Source: Prevotella sp.
GTDB lineage: Bacteria; Bacteroidota; Bacteroidia; Bacteroidales; Bacteroidaceae
Length of the DNA stretch: 64,000 nucleotides
Assembly (NCBI GenBank): GCA_017548605.1
Contig: JAFYZT010000042.1
Coordinates: forward strand, 44,179-108,178
Direction of reading: 5' to 3'
Position numbers and translations under genes: made by a program. Positions 53,960-63,424 of this stretch are shown in pieces (position 1 is the stretch's first letter; every line of letters begins with the position of its first letter). Under the pieces are notes generated by a model. The model did no database searches. It was not told where the DNA came from and saw only the letters and a list, made by a program, of their open reading frames with translations.

Positions 53960-56900
53960 ATGAATTTGAATTTCAGAAAAACGGTGCTGCTGATGGGTGC
54001 ATGTGCTATGGTTGGCTTTGCCTCCCCTGTTTATGCCTCATCCGAAGCCGCTCCGCAGGCGGTTCAGCAGTCAAAGACAGTCACAGGTACCGTTCGTGAT
54101 GCCGGAGGCCCCGTCATTGGTGCTACCATCATGGAAAAAGGTACTTCTAACGGTACGGTTACCGATCTCGACGGTAACTTCTCTCTCAATGTGCAGCCGG
54201 GTGCTACACTAGTGATTTCGTATGTGGGCTACAAAACACAGGAAATCGCTGTGGGCAGCCAGTCTAACATCTCTATCGACCTTACCGAGGATGCTGACGT
54301 GCTCGAGGAAGTGGTCGTCGTAGGTTACGGTGTCCAGAAGAAAAAGCTGGTTACCGGTGCCACTGTTCAGGTGAAGGGTGATGACATCGCCAAACTGAAC
54401 ACCACGAACGCACTCGAGGCCATGCAGTCAAGCTCACCTGGTGTACAGATTACCCAGTCGTCTTCACAGCCTGGTAAAGGATACAATGTGTACATCCGTG
54501 GTAAGGGCACCATCGGTGACAACACTCCTCTCTATGTGATTGACGGTGTGGCAGGTGGTAGCCTTGACGGCATCAACCCGAACGATATCGAGAGCATCGA
54601 CGTGCTGAAGGATGCTGCTTCGGCTGCCATCTACGGTGCACGTGCTGCTAACGGTGTGATCCTCGTGACCACCAAGCAGGGTAAGGCTGGTAAGATTGAA
54701 CTCAGTTACAATGGTGCTATCGGCTGGTCGAACGTTTACAAGCGTCCGCAATTGCTCAATGCCCAGCAGTACATGACCATCTTTGACGAGTATAACTACA
54801 ACTCTAATGGTACTACGTTGGATTGGTCTGCTTATGTTCCTGCTGACATTCTTACCAAGGTGGCCAACGGTTGGGAAGGCACTGACTGGTGGGATGTATT
54901 CACCAACAAGAATGCCGTCCAGCATAACCATTCTGTGACCTTGACCGGTGGTACAGACCGTTCGAAGTTCGCCATGTCGTACACCTATACCGGCAACGAA
55001 GGTATTATGGGTGCCGACCAGGCTTCATACTACAAGCGTCACACCATCCGCATCAACAGCGACCATGTGCTCTTGAGAGTGAAGGACTTCGATGCCATCA
55101 CCATCGGTGAGAACATCTCCATCGGCTACACCAAGAGCCACGACCTGGCTGAGGGTGGTATGTATTGGAGCTATATCCACAGCTTGCTCCAGGTGTCTCC
55201 GCTCATGCCGCAGTATGCAGACAACGGCGATATCTATAATTATCAAGATCCCGCTGGTAATGTGACTTATGGTAAAGGCTGGAACACAAGTATGTTCAAC
55301 AACCCATGGGAGGCTCTCACCAAAGGCGGTTGGAACTCATTGGCTGAAAGCCGCAACGTCAATACCAGTGTTACTGCTTTCACTGTTATCCAGCCTATCA
55401 AGGGTCTGAGATTCCGCTCACAGTTCAACTACAACTGGGGTTCTGGTGCATACCGCCAATATTCAGAGCCACGTGCTGATAATCCTATTGGTCCTGTATC
55501 TACATATGGTGTAAGCCAGAGTGCTTGGATTAGTGGCAACTGGTCGATTGAGAACACCCTTACTTACGACCTTCCTATTTTCAGTGGTCACAAGATTACC
55601 GCTATGGTTGGTCAGGGCTTCCAGAGCACAGACTGGAGCGCAAACCTCGGTGGAAACAACAGCGTTAGTTGGGGCAGTCAGCTCGCAACACTGAAGGGTT
55701 GGGATTCCGCATGGCTGTCAAACATCAAACTTACTGATGTTACTGTTGCTGGCCTGACTGGTAATCCTAACGACGAAGAGTATCTTGCTTCTTGGTTCGG
55801 TCGTGTATCTTGGGACTGGAATGAAACATATATGGCTACTGTCACGATGCGTTATGACGGTTCCAGTATCTTCGCCGACGGTCACCGTTGGGGTCTGTTC
55901 CCCTCTGTGTCTGCAGGTTGGGTGGTTACCAACGAACCTTTCATGGAGAGCGTGAAGAGTTGGATGGACTTCTTCAAACTCCGCGCGTCTTGGGGTCAGA
56001 ACGGTAACAACCGTATCACCAAGTACCAATATCTGGCAACCATCGCCCTGTCTGGCACAGCCAATGACAGTGGTTACAAGTTTGGTTCAGACATGGCTAC
56101 CTCCACCTCTGGTATTCCCTATACCGGTGCTTACGCTAACATCGTACCCAACCCCGAACTGACTTGGGAGACCTCTGAGCAGCTCGACTTCGGTTTCGAT
56201 GCCCGTTTCCTCAACAGCCGTTTGAATGTAAACTTCGACTGGTATAAGAAGACCACGAAGGACTGGCTCGTTACTGGTCCGACGATTGGTATTATGGGTA
56301 CCAACCCTGCTTACATCAATGGTGGTGACGTGGAGAATACCGGTGTTGAACTCGCTCTCAACTGGAATGACAGAATCGGCAGCGACTTCAGTTACAACGT
56401 AGGTGTGAACTTCGCCACCAACAAGAACGAGGTAACCCGTATCGCTAACGAGAACCACTATATCTCAGGTAATGGTAATCTTCTCTCACAGGGTACAGAC
56501 TATGTATCCCGTGCTGAGGAAGGCTATCCCATCGGCTACTTCTACGGCATGTCCTACAGTGGCATCTGGCAGAATCAGGCTCAGATTGATGCCGCCCGTG
56601 CTAACGGTCAGGCCGTTCTCGATGACGCTAAACCCGGTGATTGCATCTGGGACGACTGGAACGGTGACGGTGTAATCGTTGGTAAGGGTGAAGGTGCTGG
56701 TACCGATAAGCATCAAATCGGTGATCCTAACCCCGATGTGATGCTGGGTGTTAACCTCGGTTTGCAATGGAGAGGCTTAGACTTCTCTATCAACGGTGCC
56801 GGTGCATTCGGTATGCAGATTATGCGTTCTTACCGTTCATACGGTGATGATCCTGACGAGAACTATGATACCACCATCCTTCAGCGTTGGCATGGTGAGG

Positions 56901-57226
56901 GTACCTCAAACACGATGCCGCGTATTTCCAATAATGGTCACCCGAACACTATCTGGGTATCCACACGTTATATGGAGGACGCTGACTACTTCAAGATCAA
57001 GACCGTTACTCTCGGTTACGACTTCAAGCATCTTTGGAAGGCTTGCCCGTTCCAGCAGTTCCGCTTCTATGTGCAGGTTCAGAACCTCGCCACCTTCACT
57101 GGTTACACCGGTCTCGATCCTGAGGTAGGCAACACAGGTGGTGATGTATCTTGGGCATCCGGTATCGACCTTGGTCTTTACCCACCAGCTCGTACATTCT
57201 TGGTTGGTGCAAGTATTAAATTCTAA
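53960..57226 (+). CDS. SusC/RagA-family TonB-dependent outer-membrane transporter
   Basis: 1088 residues with a signal peptide (about 1-26). Carboxypeptidase-like regulatory domain (about 40-115: VTGTVRDAGGPVIGATI), a TonB-box-like VVVVGYGVQKKK, the plug (MQSSSPGVQITQ, NPNDIESIDVLKDAASAAIYG, GVILVTTKQG) and a 22-strand barrel ending in FLVGASIKF. It imports a glycan or peptide together with the SusD partner 15 bases downstream. No sensor, sigma factor or enzyme is adjacent, so the substrate is unknown. Confidence 0.95.
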   Translation: MNLNFRKTVLLMGACAMVGFASPVYASSEAAPQAVQQSKTVTGTVRDAGGPVIGATIMEKGTSNGTVTDLDGNFSLNVQPGATLVISYVGYKTQEIAVGSQSNISIDLTEDADVLEEVVVVGYGVQKKKLVTGATVQVKGDDIAKLNTTNALEAMQSSSPGVQITQSSSQPGKGYNVYIRGKGTIGDNTPLYVIDGVAGGSLDGINPNDIESIDVLKDAASAAIYGARAANGVILVTTKQGKAGKIELSYNGAIGWSNVYKRPQLLNAQQYMTIFDEYNYNSNGTTLDWSAYVPADILTKVANGWEGTDWWDVFTNKNAVQHNHSVTLTGGTDRSKFAMSYTYTGNEGIMGADQASYYKRHTIRINSDHVLLRVKDFDAITIGENISIGYTKSHDLAEGGMYWSYIHSLLQVSPLMPQYADNGDIYNYQDPAGNVTYGKGWNTSMFNNPWEALTKGGWNSLAESRNVNTSVTAFTVIQPIKGLRFRSQFNYNWGSGAYRQYSEPRADNPIGPVSTYGVSQSAWISGNWSIENTLTYDLPIFSGHKITAMVGQGFQSTDWSANLGGNNSVSWGSQLATLKGWDSAWLSNIKLTDVTVAGLTGNPNDEEYLASWFGRVSWDWNETYMATVTMRYDGSSIFADGHRWGLFPSVSAGWVVTNEPFMESVKSWMDFFKLRASWGQNGNNRITKYQYLATIALSGTANDSGYKFGSDMATSTSGIPYTGAYANIVPNPELTWETSEQLDFGFDARFLNSRLNVNFDWYKKTTKDWLVTGPTIGIMGTNPAYINGGDVENTGVELALNWNDRIGSDFSYNVGVNFATNKNEVTRIANENHYISGNGNLLSQGTDYVSRAEEGYPIGYFYGMSYSGIWQNQAQIDAARANGQAVLDDAKPGDCIWDDWNGDGVIVGKGEGAGTDKHQIGDPNPDVMLGVNLGLQWRGLDFSINGAGAFGMQIMRSYRSYGDDPDENYDTTILQRWHGEGTSNTMPRISNNGHPNTIWVSTRYMEDADYFKIKTVTLGYDFKHLWKACPFQQFRFYVQVQNLATFTGYTGLDPEVGNTGGDVSWASGIDLGLYPPARTFLVGASIKF

Positions 57227-57240
57227 TTCGAATATAAGTT

Positions 57241-59160
57241 ATGAAGAAATATATTCTATCATCGTTGGCTGTTTTGGCAGCAACTTTGTTCACAGCATGT
57301 AATGACATGCTGGACACCGATCCGCGTGTGACGGAGATGACCTCAGCCACATTCCCAGGCAAGCCTGCAGATGTGGAGGCGTTGAATGCAGCTACCTACA
57401 GTATCATGAGTACGTTGGGTGGCGGTGATAATAGTGATTGTTTAAATAATATTTTCTTCTGGTGGAGTTGTATGTCTGATGATTGCTACGGTAGTGGTGG
57501 TCTGCAAGACTATATGCCTAAGTCGATGCATCATTTTACCATGCAGGATGCCAATCAGTATGAATATGACTGGATTCTTCTCTATGGTGGTGTCTCGCGT
57601 GCCAACAACCAGATTGAAACCATTGACAATGTGGCTTGGACTGACGCACAGAAGGCTCAGCGCAACCAGCTCCTCGGTGAGGCGTACTTCATGCGTGGCC
57701 TCTATACCTTCTGGCTTACCCAGATGTATGGTGACATTCCTTTGATCACTTCTACCCTTATTACCGATGAGTCCTATCAACAAGTGAGTGCTGAGGAAGT
57801 CATCTATCCGCAGATTATCGCTGACTTCATGTCCGCCAAAAATCTTATGACGGTAACGAAGGCCAATGGTTCTGGTCATGCTGACAAGTACTGTGCCGAG
57901 GCATTCATGGCTCGTGCATACATGTTCTGGGCAGGCTTCTACAAAGGTGTCGGTGAAATCAAAAACGGCGCTCCTGCCATCGAGCTCCTTGACCGTACCG
58001 GTGCTGCTATCGCACAGGAAGGTCTTAACGTGTCTTCCGTTTCCAAGGATGACATCGTCAACGGCTTGAAGGACATTATCAACAATGGTGGCTACAAACT
58101 CTGCGAAGACTACCGTTCACTCTGGCAGTACTCCAACAGCCTTCTCTTGGCAGAGGCACTCGATGGCCAAGGCCATGACTACGAATTCATTAAAGACTTG
58201 AAACCAGAGAACTGTTTCGACAAGCCTGGTATGGGTAATGGTAACACTGAGGAACTGTTCGCCATTCAGTTCATGAATGCTTCTTCTTGGAACATCGGTG
58301 GCACATATTGCAACCCGCGTATGTATTCCAACTATCTGTCATGTTTCTGGGGTCTTCGTAATGGTGCCTCCAACATGAATGGTGACCGTGATTTGACTTA
58401 TCCGTTCAACCAGGGCTGGGGTCAAGGCACTCCTTCCTGCAATATCTGGGATGACTGGACAGCAGCAGAAACTGCCGGTGGTTATACCGACCTCCGCAAG
58501 AAAGCTTCTATGATTGACCTCGATAACGAACTCGCTGGCTATGTGTACGAGAAGGATGACTGTGAGGAATCTGGCTATTCTGTGAAGAAGTACGCCGATG
58601 TAAACCTTGACGCTAACGATGCCAACAATAAAACTTGGTGGGTTCAGTGTGAGGGTTATTCCGGCAGTGGTTCTCTTGGCAACAGTATGCAGGGTGACCA
58701 CTTTGAGGACTTCTACCTGATGCGTTATGCTGACGTGCTTCTGATGATGACCGAGCTTACTGGTGATGCTCAGTACATGAATCAGGTGCAGCGTCGTGCC
58801 GGTGTTCCTGAGACAGGTTACTCATTGGCAAACGTTCAGAACGAGCGTCGTTGGGAGTTTGCATTCGAAGGACTTCGTTTCAACGATATGCGTCGTTGGA
58901 CTGGTAAGGATTGCTCGAACAGCGACTATGCTCCTAAGGCTTTGCAGGCACAGTCTGGCAAGCAGATTGTCTGCCTCGGTGACAAGGGCAACAAGCGTTC
59001 TCTGGCACACATGACGTGTTCTTGGACTGAGCGTTATAATGCTACCAATGGCTTCCTGCCTAAACCTCAGAACCAGATAACTCTACATAATGGTGGATTG
59101 GAGCAGAACCCAGGTTGGGACGTTTCTGACCCGAAGACACAATATAAAGGACTTTATTAA
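57241..59160 (+). CDS. SusD/RagB-family surface lipoprotein
   Basis: 639 residues. Lipobox FTAC gives Cys20. N-terminal SusD-like helices (LLGEAYFMRGLYTFWL, FMARAYMFWAG) and the C-terminal RagB/SusD part (YLMRYADVLLMMTE, RRWEFAFEGLRFNDMRRW) are clear. It forms the lid of the SusC transporter and binds the substrate at the cell surface. It lies 15 bases after SusC and 21 before the next lipoprotein gene. Confidence 0.95.
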   Translation: MKKYILSSLAVLAATLFTACNDMLDTDPRVTEMTSATFPGKPADVEALNAATYSIMSTLGGGDNSDCLNNIFFWWSCMSDDCYGSGGLQDYMPKSMHHFTMQDANQYEYDWILLYGGVSRANNQIETIDNVAWTDAQKAQRNQLLGEAYFMRGLYTFWLTQMYGDIPLITSTLITDESYQQVSAEEVIYPQIIADFMSAKNLMTVTKANGSGHADKYCAEAFMARAYMFWAGFYKGVGEIKNGAPAIELLDRTGAAIAQEGLNVSSVSKDDIVNGLKDIINNGGYKLCEDYRSLWQYSNSLLLAEALDGQGHDYEFIKDLKPENCFDKPGMGNGNTEELFAIQFMNASSWNIGGTYCNPRMYSNYLSCFWGLRNGASNMNGDRDLTYPFNQGWGQGTPSCNIWDDWTAAETAGGYTDLRKKASMIDLDNELAGYVYEKDDCEESGYSVKKYADVNLDANDANNKTWWVQCEGYSGSGSLGNSMQGDHFEDFYLMRYADVLLMMTELTGDAQYMNQVQRRAGVPETGYSLANVQNERRWEFAFEGLRFNDMRRWTGKDCSNSDYAPKALQAQSGKQIVCLGDKGNKRSLAHMTCSWTERYNATNGFLPKPQNQITLHNGGLEQNPGWDVSDPKTQYKGLY

Positions 59161-59181
59161 TTTTTATATTAAGTAATCAAT

Positions 59182-59925
59182 ATGAAAAAGATATTTTTGT
59201 TATTTGCCGCAGTATGTGCTTTCGTTGCTTGTGACCCTGTTTCAGAGGACATCAGCAATGACGGTCACATCACTCTTGACGAACTCATAGCGAAGTCAAG
59301 CGTTACTGTTGACAAGGCACCCAGTGGCCAGAACGGCAACGTCGTTTCCTGCACGACCTCGGCACCTGTCAATGCCAAGTGGGATATTGGTGGTAAGGAA
59401 TTCGTCGGCAACTTTGCCAAGAAGAAGATGAAACTCGGTGACTATATCGTTACCTTGACCGCTCTTTGCGCTGACGGTACCAAACTGACTGCTGATTTCC
59501 CCGTATCTTGCCAAGTCATCACTGAGGAACTCCAGAAGATTTATATCTATGGTGAGGATCCTCAGATGCAACCGCCATTCAGCCCTGAGGCTTGGAATGC
59601 GGCAGCCATGCGTTTCAGTGATAACGAGGGCCAGCATTTCCCATATCTTACTGATGAAATCTACTGGGGCTTCAAGACGCTTATCATTGATGTTTCTCAA
59701 GTCACAGATAATTTGGACGTAAGAATCATGTCTGGTTGGTGGGACAATTTCAATGCTGACGGCAGTGAAACCCACGTACACTGGAATGATGGTTTGAATG
59801 AGCTTCAACTCACTGAGGACATTGCTAAGATTTGTGCCAAAGGTAATGACGGTAAAAATCATGACCTTCAGTTCATGGTTACCTCCGGATCTTGTGTTGT
59901 CAACTCTGTTTACTATGAGGAATAA
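59182..59925 (+). CDS. SusE/F-position surface lipoprotein with PKD-like domain
   Basis: 247 residues. Lipobox FVAC gives Cys17. Residues about 45-115 look like a PKD/Ig-type beta domain (VNAKWDIGGKEFVGNFAKKK); the C-terminal half (about 120-247) resembles a carbohydrate-binding beta sandwich with several Trp residues (SGWWDNF, VHWNDGLNE). The position after SusD and the lipid anchor suggest an accessory glycan-binding protein. The sequence family is not firmly known. A strong terminator follows. Confidence 0.7.
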   Translation: MKKIFLLFAAVCAFVACDPVSEDISNDGHITLDELIAKSSVTVDKAPSGQNGNVVSCTTSAPVNAKWDIGGKEFVGNFAKKKMKLGDYIVTLTALCADGTKLTADFPVSCQVITEELQKIYIYGEDPQMQPPFSPEAWNAAAMRFSDNEGQHFPYLTDEIYWGFKTLIIDVSQVTDNLDVRIMSGWWDNFNADGSETHVHWNDGLNELQLTEDIAKICAKGNDGKNHDLQFMVTSGSCVVNSVYYEE

Positions 59926-59948
59926 TCATTCCTAAATGGTATAATTAT

Positions 59949-59987
59949 AAAAGGCTGGCTCTATTCAATGAGCCAGCCTTTTTTTAT
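59949..59987 (+). terminator. Terminator of the SusC/D operon
   Basis: AAGGCTGGCTC (59951-59961) pairs with GAGCCAGCCTT (59970-59980), followed by a T-run. Confidence 0.9.
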
Positions 59988-60015
59988 TGGGAATATCTTA
60001 CAAATACTTGCTGAA

Positions 60016-60048
60016 TTTGTGGAGATTGTCCTTTTTTTTGTAAATTTG
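60016..60048 (+). promoter_or_regulatory. Promoter of the DUF6057 cluster
   Basis: TTTG (60016-60019), 21 bases, TAAATTTG (60041-60048); the ATG is at 60078. Confidence 0.65.
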
Positions 60049-60077
60049 CACGAAAATAAGTACAGTTGTCTTTATCT

Positions 60078-61895
60078 ATGGAAAAGAATTCCTTCAGCAA
60101 AGTCTCCAAGGCCCTTCTCTATGGAAGTCTGTTGGCTTTCATGGCTTTTGTCTTATACATATTGCACATCAATCAAGAGGTGTTTTACACGGCACAAGAC
60201 CGTTCTGAATTCATTGTTGGAGAACCCTTTTACCACACCCTCCTATCGAAGCCTTTTGGTCTGATGAAGTATGTGGGAGCCTGGCTCACTCAGCTATTCT
60301 ATCATCCGGCTTTAGGTGCTGGTGTGCTGGTAGTCATATGGGCACTCATATTCTTTGTGGGTGCCAAGGCGTTCCGGCTGCGGGATAATGCCGTTGCACT
60401 GATGCTCCTGCCCATTGCCTGTCTGCTTACGTCAGTTGTCGATTTGGGCTATTGGATTTATATCTCCACCATCAGAGGCTATTGGTTCTCGCAGTCCGTA
60501 GGCTATCTCGTCATGCTGTCGCTCTTGTGGGCAGCCCATAGTACGCCACGCAAATGGCACCTTGCGTGGTATCTGTTAGGCTTTTGTATTTATCCGATGC
60601 TGGGGTGGTTTGCCTTGCTTTTCATGCTCTGCCTGATGATTTCTGAAAAAATCACCTGGCGGGAGCTTATAGGCATTGTATTGCTTGTTTTTACCGCCCA
60701 CATTTGGCATGCCCAACTCTATTCGAACTTCAAGCTCGACGATGTGGTGTTGGCGGGCTTTCCTCATTTCTTTACTTCACTCGATAATAGTCGGCATCTT
60801 TCCATCCCGTTCTGGGTGCTCGGTGCGTTATCTATACTCATTCCATTGGTTGGTAGTTTGGGGAACTGGTCGTTTGGTCGTTTGGGGAACTGGTCGTTTG
60901 GTCGTTTGGTTGTGCCGGTGGTTTGTGTCGTTGCTGGTATTGTTTTCACCTTGTCTTTCATGTTCCGAGATAAGAACTACATTGACGAGATGCGCATGGT
61001 GCGTCATGCAGAGGACGACAACTGGAAGGAGGTGATCCGTATGGCGGAGGAGAATAAGGAACCTACCCGCACGATGGTATTCCTCAAGAACATAGCCCTG
61101 ATGAACGAAGGGGGCCTGCTTGACCGTTCGTTCAAATTGGGCAACGACGCCGTCAGTATTAACAATCCCGATTCGCTCCATGTCACCCTTTTGGAAATCG
61201 CTTCGCCGCTGGTCTATTACAACTACGGTATGATGAACGAGGCCATCCGACTGAATTTTGAAAATGGCATCCAATACGGTTTCTCGCCCTTCTTATTGAA
61301 GACACTTTCACGTTGTGCCCTGGCTGTAGGAGACGAAAAACTGGTGGAACGCTATACCACCATATTGCACCATCATCCTTTCTACGCTAATTGGCAGCCC
61401 TCTCCTGTCACAGACAAGATCAAGGAACTGCAGAAAGCCTACCCCGACGAACTCTCCGGTGTAGAGAACAGCGACAGTTATATTGTCAACAGTATCAGTC
61501 TTTGGTCAGATTCCATCAGCAAGGTTGTTTCAGAACAGGCATTGCTCTATTCCATGATACGCTGCGACTCCCGTCGCTTCTGGGCATCGTTGCGCAACTG
61601 GGTGAACTCGCACATGGACGAGGAATTCCCCCTCCATGCAATGGAGGCATATATGCTATACATGGAAAAGGCACCGGAAAAGAAGCGTATGATGCTCCCT
61701 GTCAGTCAGACTGTTTACGACCGCTACAAACAGTTCTGGGAAACCATGGAAAAAGTGGCGAAGCCCGGCATGAACCTTGAGAGCCTAGGCGAGCTGATGC
61801 GTGAGGAATTCGGAGACACCTACTGGTGGTACAATGTATTCGGAAAAAAACCGTTTGCCTTGAGTGGTAAGCTTGGTCATGAAATTCATTCATAA
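60078..61895 (+). CDS. DUF6057-like polytopic membrane protein
   Basis: 605 residues from the ATG at 60078. About ten hydrophobic segments fill residues 10-295; the last 300 residues are soluble and helical (TPR-like: ALMNEGGLLDRSFKLGNDAV, YNYGMMNEAIRLNFENG). Residues 261-277 encode an exact tandem repeat, GNWSFGRL twice, from a 24-bp duplication. It is paralogous in layout to the truncated protein at 63425, with a lipoprotein gene in between. The function is unknown. Confidence 0.7.
   Translation: MEKNSFSKVSKALLYGSLLAFMAFVLYILHINQEVFYTAQDRSEFIVGEPFYHTLLSKPFGLMKYVGAWLTQLFYHPALGAGVLVVIWALIFFVGAKAFRLRDNAVALMLLPIACLLTSVVDLGYWIYISTIRGYWFSQSVGYLVMLSLLWAAHSTPRKWHLAWYLLGFCIYPMLGWFALLFMLCLMISEKITWRELIGIVLLVFTAHIWHAQLYSNFKLDDVVLAGFPHFFTSLDNSRHLSIPFWVLGALSILIPLVGSLGNWSFGRLGNWSFGRLVVPVVCVVAGIVFTLSFMFRDKNYIDEMRMVRHAEDDNWKEVIRMAEENKEPTRTMVFLKNIALMNEGGLLDRSFKLGNDAVSINNPDSLHVTLLEIASPLVYYNYGMMNEAIRLNFENGIQYGFSPFLLKTLSRCALAVGDEKLVERYTTILHHHPFYANWQPSPVTDKIKELQKAYPDELSGVENSDSYIVNSISLWSDSISKVVSEQALLYSMIRCDSRRFWASLRNWVNSHMDEEFPLHAMEAYMLYMEKAPEKKRMMLPVSQTVYDRYKQFWETMEKVAKPGMNLESLGELMREEFGDTYWWYNVFGKKPFALSGKLGHEIHS
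60860..60907 (+). repeat. 24-bp exact tandem duplication inside the DUF6057-like gene
   Basis: Two copies of a 24-base unit starting GGGGAACTGGTCGTTTGG, at 60860-60883 and 60884-60907. In-frame, it gives eight residues twice. The GTTTGGGGAACTGG style resembles intergenic family C on the other strand. Confidence 0.85.
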
Positions 61896-61902
61896 GAAAA
61901 CG

Positions 61903-63417
61903 ATGAAAAGATATATTAGTCCCTGGTTCCAGTTCCTGACAACAGCCCTGCTGCTGTTGTCAGCGTGTGCTAATCACCCCGACGTGCCTTCTTCAGCCAA
62001 GGAGGCCCAGTGTCTGCCACCCATCTTCCCCGATTATTGCAATATCACTGCGCCATGCAATATTGCGCCACTCAATTTCATGCTTCCTGCCGACGAGTAT
62101 GAAACGTGCGTGGCCCGTTTTACTACGCCCGACGGCCAACAGCAGACCTATGGCAATGGCGTGAAGGTGCAGATTCCCGAATCGGAATGGCATGATATGC
62201 TCGGTGCATCTAAGGGCAAGAGCATGAAAGTAGAGGTTTGGGGCCAGAAAGGGGATGAGTGGCTGTCGTTCAACCCCTTTGAGATATATGTGGTCGAAGA
62301 GCCCATCGACGAATATGTGTCGTACCGCCTTATCGAACCGTCGTATGTCGCTTGGGGATTCATGGAGATAGCCCAACGTAACCTCTCGTCATTCGAAGAG
62401 ACACAGATTTTCAACAACGAGATTACCAGTAATGACATAAAAAAAGGCCAGTGCATCAACTGCCACAGCTATCAGAACTACAAGACCGACAACATGCTCT
62501 TTCACGTACGCCTCTCCAATGCCGGCACCGTCATCGTGAACGACGGCAAGATTTCGAGAGTCAATCTGAAACGTGACTATACCATCTCGTCGGGAGTCTA
62601 TCCTTCATGGCACCCCAACGCCAAGCTGGTAGCTTTCTCGACCAACCGGACACGTCAGGTATTCCATTCGTTGAACCTTAACAAGATTGAGGTTTTCGAT
62701 GAGGCGAGCGACTTGATTCTGTATGACGTGGAGACCGACTCGGTGAGCATAGTCAGCAACGACTCCACGCTGTTGGAAGTGTATCCCACCTGGTCGCCCG
62801 ATGGCAAATATCTCTATTATTGCAAGTCTGTTCCGCTTCCTGAAGAGATGCGCGACAAGGATATCAGAACTACCTACCCGAAAGTTCAATACAACCTCTA
62901 TCGTCGTTCGTTTGATGTGAAAACGCACAATTTCGGAGACGAAGAACTTGTCTATGATGCTGCCTCGGCTGACAAGAGTGTTACCTTGCCACGCATCAGC
63001 CCCGATGGCCGCTATCTGCTCTTTGCCTTGGGGCAGTATGGCTGTTTCCATAGCAGGCACCGTGATGCCGACATTGTTTGTATTCCGATGGAACAGTACA
63101 CGGGCACTGCCCTAACCGCAGAGACCTCTTCGGCCCTCGATCTCACTCTCCTTAACAGCAAGGACTATTCCGACAGTTACCCCTCATGGTCGAGCAATGG
63201 GCACTGGATCATGGTTGCCAGTCGTCGTCTCGATGATAATTACAGCCGTATATTCTTTGCTTATTTCAACAATGGAAAAGTAAGTAAGGCTTTCCTGATG
63301 CCACAAGAAGACCCAGAAACGAACACCTTCCTTTTCAAGAGCTATAACCGTCCGGAGTTTATGGTGGAGCCTGTCCGCATCAGTGTCGAAGAATTCAGCC
63401 GGGTATTTGACAAATAA
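61903..63417 (+). CDS. Beta-propeller (TolB/PD40-type) lipoprotein with one CxxCH motif
   Basis: 504 residues from the ATG at 61903. Lipobox LLSAC gives Cys22. Residues 184-188 read CINCH, a c-type heme motif, followed by a propeller of PD40-like blades (YPSWHPNAKLVAFSTN, YPTWSPDGKYLYY, LPRISPDGRYLLFA, YPSWSSNGHWIMVASR). The heme is inferred from this motif alone. It lies eight bases after the first DUF6057-like gene and eight bases before the second, so the three are one operon. The role is unknown; a redox or binding protein of the periplasm or outer membrane is possible. Confidence 0.7.
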   Translation: MKRYISPWFQFLTTALLLLSACANHPDVPSSAKEAQCLPPIFPDYCNITAPCNIAPLNFMLPADEYETCVARFTTPDGQQQTYGNGVKVQIPESEWHDMLGASKGKSMKVEVWGQKGDEWLSFNPFEIYVVEEPIDEYVSYRLIEPSYVAWGFMEIAQRNLSSFEETQIFNNEITSNDIKKGQCINCHSYQNYKTDNMLFHVRLSNAGTVIVNDGKISRVNLKRDYTISSGVYPSWHPNAKLVAFSTNRTRQVFHSLNLNKIEVFDEASDLILYDVETDSVSIVSNDSTLLEVYPTWSPDGKYLYYCKSVPLPEEMRDKDIRTTYPKVQYNLYRRSFDVKTHNFGDEELVYDAASADKSVTLPRISPDGRYLLFALGQYGCFHSRHRDADIVCIPMEQYTGTALTAETSSALDLTLLNSKDYSDSYPSWSSNGHWIMVASRRLDDNYSRIFFAYFNNGKVSKAFLMPQEDPETNTFLFKSYNRPEFMVEPVRISVEEFSRVFDK

Positions 63418-63424
63418 CTCTTAA

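Noticed and set aside
53960-59925. Complete polysaccharide utilisation locus
   Set aside because: Only transporter and binding proteins are present; no glycosidase, sensor or sigma factor is adjacent.
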